Shown here in pieces: positions 6,595-7,315 of a stretch of 7,315 nucleotides of DNA. Under the pieces are notes generated by a model that saw only the letters and a list, made by a program, of their open reading frames with translations, did not search any database and was not told where the DNA came from. Origin of the DNA: Candidatus Zhuqueibacterota bacterium 4484_188 (GTDB lineage Bacteria; Calditrichota; Calditrichia; RBG-13-44-9); NCBI GenBank assembly GCA_002049825.1, contig MVCZ01000023.1, positions 1-7,315 on the forward strand, given 5' to 3'. A program made the position numbers and the translations under genes. How positions within the stretch are numbered: position 1 is the first letter of the stretch; every line of letters starts with the position of its first letter.

Positions 6595-7315
6595 ATGATC
6601 AAATTCTATCTCGTTGCAACAGCTATTCTGGTACTATTACTCCTTCTGGAATATCTTATACTCCGGCGGGCAGTCCGGCGGATTCCCTACCGAATTCTGG
6701 TAAACGGAAGCCGCGGAAAGTCGACCACGGTGAAAATTATATACCGGATATTTAATACGGCTGGTTGGAGAACCTTTGCCAAAACCACCGGAGATGCCCC
6801 GGAAATGTTCTACCCGGATGGAACAACACGGGTCTTAAAGCGATTTGCCCCGGGCAGAATTACCGAAAACATTCGTTGGCTGATAAACATTGCCCGGCAA
6901 AAACCGCGTGCGGTTGTCCTGGAATGCATGGCGCTGCACCCGGAAACGCAACACACCCTTGCCCGGAGGCTTTTCCAGGCAAATTCGGTTCTCATCACCA
7001 ACGTGACGGTTGATCACCAGGAGATAATGGGCGACAGCAAAAGCAAAATTGCCCGGACGCTTTTTGAGTGTGTTCCAAAAGTAGGGGAAGTGTTTTTGCC
7101 CTCCGATTTCCGAAAATACAACTTTTCCCCGGAATGGGATACGCACAATTATCATTTCGTCGATTCGGTTGAATACCCGGAACATTTTTCCCACATACCG
7201 ACAGAGATTATCAACAACAGTTGGTTGCTAATTCGTTCTTTTACTGAATTTCTATCCATATCGGAAGAAATTGTCCGGCAGGTTTTCCAAAGCGCATGGG
7301 AGAGCATTGATCAAA
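6595..7315 (+). CDS. pgsB: Poly-gamma-glutamate synthase subunit PgsB/CapB, 5' part (runs off the window)
   Basis: There are 240 codons visible from ATG 6595, open to the window edge; the family is about 390-400 residues, so roughly 60% is present. Residues 4-23 form an N-terminal membrane helix followed by a basic stretch, as in Bacillus PgsB. Motifs in order are the ATP-binding NGSRGKSTTV (37-46), AKTTGDAPEM (62-71), LECMALHPETQ (109-119) and NVTVDHQEIMG (136-146). These match the PgsB forms NGIRGKST, GKTTG, SECMAVNPDYQ and NVLEDHMDVMG as I recall them. The enzyme is a Mur-ligase relative that activates glutamate with ATP and joins it through gamma-carboxyl bonds, acting at the inner membrane with PgsC and PgsA partners, which would be expected downstream. 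The start at 6595 places the P-loop at residue 38, as in Bacillus. The gene follows the exported racemase-family gene by 231 bp, mostly occupied by the two repeats. Family assignment is strong; polymer product and partners are not visible. Confidence 0.9.
   Translation, partial: MIKFYLVATAILVLLLLLEYLILRRAVRRIPYRILVNGSRGKSTTVKIIYRIFNTAGWRTFAKTTGDAPEMFYPDGTTRVLKRFAPGRITENIRWLINIARQKPRAVVLECMALHPETQHTLARRLFQANSVLITNVTVDHQEIMGDSKSKIARTLFECVPKVGEVFLPSDFRKYNFSPEWDTHNYHFVDSVEYPEHFSHIPTEIINNSWLLIRSFTEFLSISEEIVRQVFQSAWESIDQ

Noticed and set aside
6546..7194. Plus-strand ORFs at 6546-6755 and 6765-7013 and minus-strand ORFs at 6810-7001 and 6835-7194
   Set aside because: All overlap the pgsB frame, which has the conserved P-loop and ligase motifs; these are out-of-frame readings.

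Overview
The window looks like chromosomal DNA of a Gram-negative bacterium. It encodes a lipoprotein with a lipobox, a membrane-spanning anti-sigma-type protein and a signal-peptide TPR-CHAT protein. Base composition is moderate (roughly mid-40s % GC by eye). The combination of an ECF sigma factor, TPR-CHAT protein, PgsB and GC-rich palindromic repeats fits the FCB-like phyla, for example Calditrichota or a relative. That assignment is inference; no rRNA or other marker gene is present.

Layout. Positions 1-4539 hold three genes on the minus strand. In transcription order they are an ECF-type sigma factor (4539-3934), a membrane-anchored zinc-finger anti-sigma-like protein with a TPR-like outer part (3901-2852), and a large exported TPR-CHAT protease-like protein (2776 to beyond base 1, so its C-terminus is missing). 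A perfect 13-bp hairpin with a T-run lies between the second and third genes, close to the start of the third. A divergent intergenic region (4540-4833) follows. On the plus strand there is a glutamate-racemase-family protein with a lipoprotein signal peptide (4834-6363). It is followed by an intergenic stretch with two copies of a GC-rich palindromic repeat (6371-6419 and 6523-6576). The last gene is the 5' part of a poly-gamma-glutamate synthase PgsB/CapB (6595 to beyond 7315).

How the genes may work together. The minus-strand block resembles a cell-surface signalling cassette: sigma factor, membrane-bound inhibitor and exported caspase-like protease. It is attractive to propose that the CHAT protein cleaves the outer part of the anti-sigma protein and so releases the sigma factor, but this is a hypothesis from gene order and domain content. 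The plus-strand block points to poly-gamma-glutamate polymer metabolism. PgsB is the ATP-dependent ligase, and the upstream racemase-family lipoprotein keeps the Asp and both Cys residues of the MurI active site yet appears to be exported. An exported glutamate racemase beside a gamma-polyglutamate synthase is the most unusual thing in the window.
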